From assembly GCA_903896015.1 (NCBI GenBank), contig CAITWF010000043.1, positions 62,001-126,000 on the forward strand: DNA of 64,000 bases. The letters are read 5' to 3'. The stretch's first letter is position 1. The number at the start of each line of letters is the position of its first letter. The notes under the pieces were generated by a model. That model had not been told where the DNA came from. It saw only the letters and a list, made by a program, of their open reading frames with translations, and made no database searches. The translations under genes were made by a program, and so were the position numbers. This document shows, in pieces, positions 62,136-64,000 of this stretch. This DNA is from an uncultured Opitutia bacterium. GTDB lineage: Bacteria; Verrucomicrobiota; Verrucomicrobiia; Opitutales; Opitutaceae.

Positions 62136-63074
62136 TCAGCGTCGGGGAGAAAACCCTTCCGCGCGGTCGACGATGAACTTCGGGCGGGCGCGGACTTCCT
62201 CGTAGATGCGGCCGATGTATTCGCCGAGGATGCCGACGCTGATCAACTGAATGCCACCGAGGAACGCGATGAGGATGACGAGCGTCGGATTGCCCCACGC
62301 GATCGGCCAGCCCATGAGTTTGTAGAACAGATAAATCGCCATCAACAGAAACGAAAACGCCGAGACGATGAAGCCGAGCCAGGTGCTGAGCGACAGCGCG
62401 TAGGTTGAGAAGCAAAAGATCCCGTTGAATCCGATACGCAGCGAACCGAAGAAGCGGTTGTAGTTCGTCTCACCCGCGAAGCGTGACGGCCGATCGAAGG
62501 GAATGATAGCCTGCTTGAATCCGACCACCGCGACCATGCCGCGGAGGAAGCCGTGCGATTCCTTCAGCTTCACGACTTCCTGTACCACGCGGCGCGCCAT
62601 CAGGCGGAAGTCGCCAGTGTTCGGCGGGATTCTCACATCGGCGATTTTGTTGATCACCTTGTAGCCGGTCGAGGCGACGAATTTCTTGATCCACGGTTCG
62701 CCGGTGCGCTGGCGGCGTTGCGGGAGAACGACATCACAACCCTCACGCCACTTCGCGACCATTTCCTGCACGAGTTCGGGCGGGTCCTGGAGGTCGACGT
62801 CCATCACGATGACGGCGTCGCCGCTGGAGTATTCGAGGCCGGCGAGGGTGGCCATCGGCTGGCCGAAGCGGCGGGAAAACTTGAGCAACTTGATCCGCGG
62901 ATCGGTGACGCGGGCCTCGAGGATCACCTCCTCCGTGCGATCGGGCGAGGGATCGAGGGAGAAGATGATTTCGTAGTCTTCCGTCACGCCCGCGAGAATC
63001 GGGCGCAGGCGGCGCAGAAACTCGGGGATATTTTTTTCCTCCTTGTAGACAGGGACGACGAGGCTGAGGAGCAT
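62136..63074 (-). CDS. GtrB-like GT2 glycosyltransferase with two C-terminal TM helices
   Basis: 312 residues. SLVVPVYKEEKNIPEFL, IIFSLDPSPDRTEEVI and VIVMDVDLQDPPELV (DxD) in the GT-A domain; RRFGQPMATLAGL and RFAGETNYNRFFGS; then two hydrophobic helices from about residue 225 and GILGEYIGRIYEEV. This is the polyprenyl-phosphate glycosyltransferase pattern (GtrB/ArnC/DPM1). It would make an undecaprenyl-phosphate sugar on the cytoplasmic face. It precedes the polytopic protein at 59993 by 10 bases and shares the window with a GtrA-like protein. Confidence 0.9.
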   Translation of the reverse strand: MLLSLVVPVYKEEKNIPEFLRRLRPILAGVTEDYEIIFSLDPSPDRTEEVILEARVTDPRIKLLKFSRRFGQPMATLAGLEYSSGDAVIVMDVDLQDPPELVQEMVAKWREGCDVVLPQRRQRTGEPWIKKFVASTGYKVINKIADVRIPPNTGDFRLMARRVVQEVVKLKESHGFLRGMVAVVGFKQAIIPFDRPSRFAGETNYNRFFGSLRIGFNGIFCFSTYALSLSTWLGFIVSAFSFLLMAIYLFYKLMGWPIAWGNPTLVILIAFLGGIQLISVGILGEYIGRIYEEVRARPKFIVDRAEGFSPRR

Positions 63075-63091
63075 GGAAGTTTCGCTAGATG

Positions 63092-63126
63092 GATTGCTGC
63101 GTCACGAGGCGCCTCGCAATGACAAA
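63092..63126. repeat. REP-like dispersed repeat element
   Basis: The segment contains the perfect 12-base palindrome CGAGGCGCCTCG (63105-63116) flanked by ATTGC and GCAAT, ending in ATGACAAA. It resembles the widespread intergenic repeats whose chance translation reads VIAR..T.QS. It fills most of the 57-base gap between two GT2 genes. Only one copy lies in this window. Confidence 0.6.
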
Positions 63127-63131
63127 CGGGG

Positions 63132-64000
63132 TCAGAGGCGAATGCCGAGATCGGCCAGGCGGGAGTAGAGCGCGCCGTCGACCCGCGTGCGGTGCGCGTA
63201 GTGTTCGATTTGGCGGTGATCGATGTTGGCGGCGCCGCCGTGGAGCGCGCTGCGGATGCGCGTCATTTCCTCGTGGCCGAGCGTGTGGATTTGCTGGCTG
63301 GTTTTTTGCGCGGCATGGACGCGAAACGCGCCGAGGAAGTAAGGCAATCGGACGAGTTTCATGTCCGCCTGCTGGAAGCGCACGATCAGATCCCAGTCGA
63401 GGGCGAACTGGAAGGTCGGGTCGAGGCCGCCGACGCGATCCCAAGCCCGTTTGCGCCAGAAGAGGGTTTCCTGCGGCACGTAGTCGATCCATTCGAGGGC
63501 GGCGTTGTCGTGCGGCGGCATGATCCAGCGGCCGATGTCGCGATCGAGGTCGTCGATGATGATCCGGTGGCCATAGACCACATCGACGTCAGGATGCTCG
63601 ACAAAATATTTTGCCACTGAGTGGAGCGTGCGCGGCGCGAGAAGGTCGTCGGAGTTGAGCCAGGCCATGAGATCGTCGGGGCCGAGGCGGCCCGCGAGGT
63701 GCTTGAAGCCTTTCCGGATCGCGTCGGCCTGGCCGGCGTCGCGTGCGGATTCCCAGTGGTGGAGCCGCGCGGATTCGCCCTTGATGACATCGACGCTGCC
63801 ATCGGTCGAGCCACCGTCCTGCACCACGTAGAGGAGGTGCGGGTAATTTTGCCGAAGCACGCTCGTCATCGTGCTGCCGAGAAAATGTTTTTGGTTGAAC
63901 GACGGCGTGACGAGGCCGATGCGCGGCAGGCGGACGGCGGGAAGCTGGCGGCGCGGCAGACGCGGGTCCCATTTTAAGTGGCGCGGTTCGTAGTGCTTGA
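63132..64000 (-). CDS. GT2 glycosyltransferase, 5'-truncated by window edge
   Basis: The frame stays open to the last base, so the start is outside the window; about 289 residues are visible. RIGLVTPSFNQKHFLGSTM begins the GT-A fold, QDGGSTDGSVDVI and LMAWLNSDDLLAP give the nucleotide and DxD-like sites, and QFALDWDLIVRFQQA is a later family block. A cytoplasmic glycosyltransferase of unknown donor. It lies upstream of the GtrB-like gene on the same strand, with a repeat element between them. Confidence 0.88.
   Translation of the reverse strand, partial: KHYEPRHLKWDPRLPRRQLPAVRLPRIGLVTPSFNQKHFLGSTMTSVLRQNYPHLLYVVQDGGSTDGSVDVIKGESARLHHWESARDAGQADAIRKGFKHLAGRLGPDDLMAWLNSDDLLAPRTLHSVAKYFVEHPDVDVVYGHRIIIDDLDRDIGRWIMPPHDNAALEWIDYVPQETLFWRKRAWDRVGGLDPTFQFALDWDLIVRFQQADMKLVRLPYFLGAFRVHAAQKTSQQIHTLGHEEMTRIRSALHGGAANIDHRQIEHYAHRTRVDGALYSRLADLGIRL

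Overview
This window comes from a high-GC, gene-dense bacterium, most likely a verrucomicrobium of the Opitutaceae type. I infer this from a large Oar-like TonB-dependent receptor, a secreted protease ending in a tandem C-terminal module with VRGIGP/IRGLGP signatures that I associate with this group, and starts that mostly lack Shine-Dalgarno sequences. No rRNA, tRNA, CRISPR, insertion sequence or phage gene was seen. No gap between genes exceeds about 160 bases, so there is no long non-coding stretch.

Nearly the whole window is one surface-glycan biosynthesis region, and both ends run off the window inside glycosyltransferase genes. I count 48 protein genes: 10 soluble or membrane-tethered glycosyltransferases (GT4 and GT2), 11 large polytopic membrane proteins that look like lipid-linked-sugar (GT-C type) transferases or O-unit handling proteins, one GtrA-type protein, 8 SAM methyltransferases, a set of sugar-nucleotide enzymes, and a few outliers (a serine-palmitoyltransferase-like enzyme, a TonB receptor, a subtilisin-like protease and a small periplasmic protein).

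Layout. At 1-17.5 kb there are GT4/GT2 enzymes, methyltransferases and paralogous polytopic proteins. One GT4 gene carries an 11-base poly-G tract. At 16.6-20.4 kb a minus-strand operon encodes a plant NRS/ER-like epimerase/reductase, RmlB, RmlA and a GT2. No RmlC is present, which suggests a two-gene tail to the dTDP-rhamnose route. At 20.6-23.9 kb is the TonB receptor, with its own terminator. At 24-43.8 kb there are SDR epimerases, methyltransferases, GT2s, polytopic proteins and the 1422-residue protease. At 43.8-47.9 kb is a 1375-residue GT4/coiled-coil/GT2/GT2 fusion. At 48-53.1 kb are transaldolase, GmhB-like, GmhA-like, HddC-like and HddA-like genes, which fit a GDP-D-glycero-D-manno-heptose pathway fed by sedoheptulose 7-phosphate. 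At 53-64 kb are an oxidoreductase, polytopic proteins with shuffled accessory domains, GtrA, a GtrB-like GT2 and further GT/methyltransferase genes.

Taken together the window encodes precursor supply (rhamnose, heptose, other epimerised sugars), cytoplasmic and membrane transfer, and extensive methyl decoration of a cell-surface polysaccharide or glycoprotein glycan. No Wzx/Wzy/Wzz, ABC exporter or initiating phosphoglycosyltransferase is recognisable here; these presumably lie outside. Start sites were often moved inward from the longest open frame, using ATGA overlaps with the upstream gene and the onset of recognisable family sequence.
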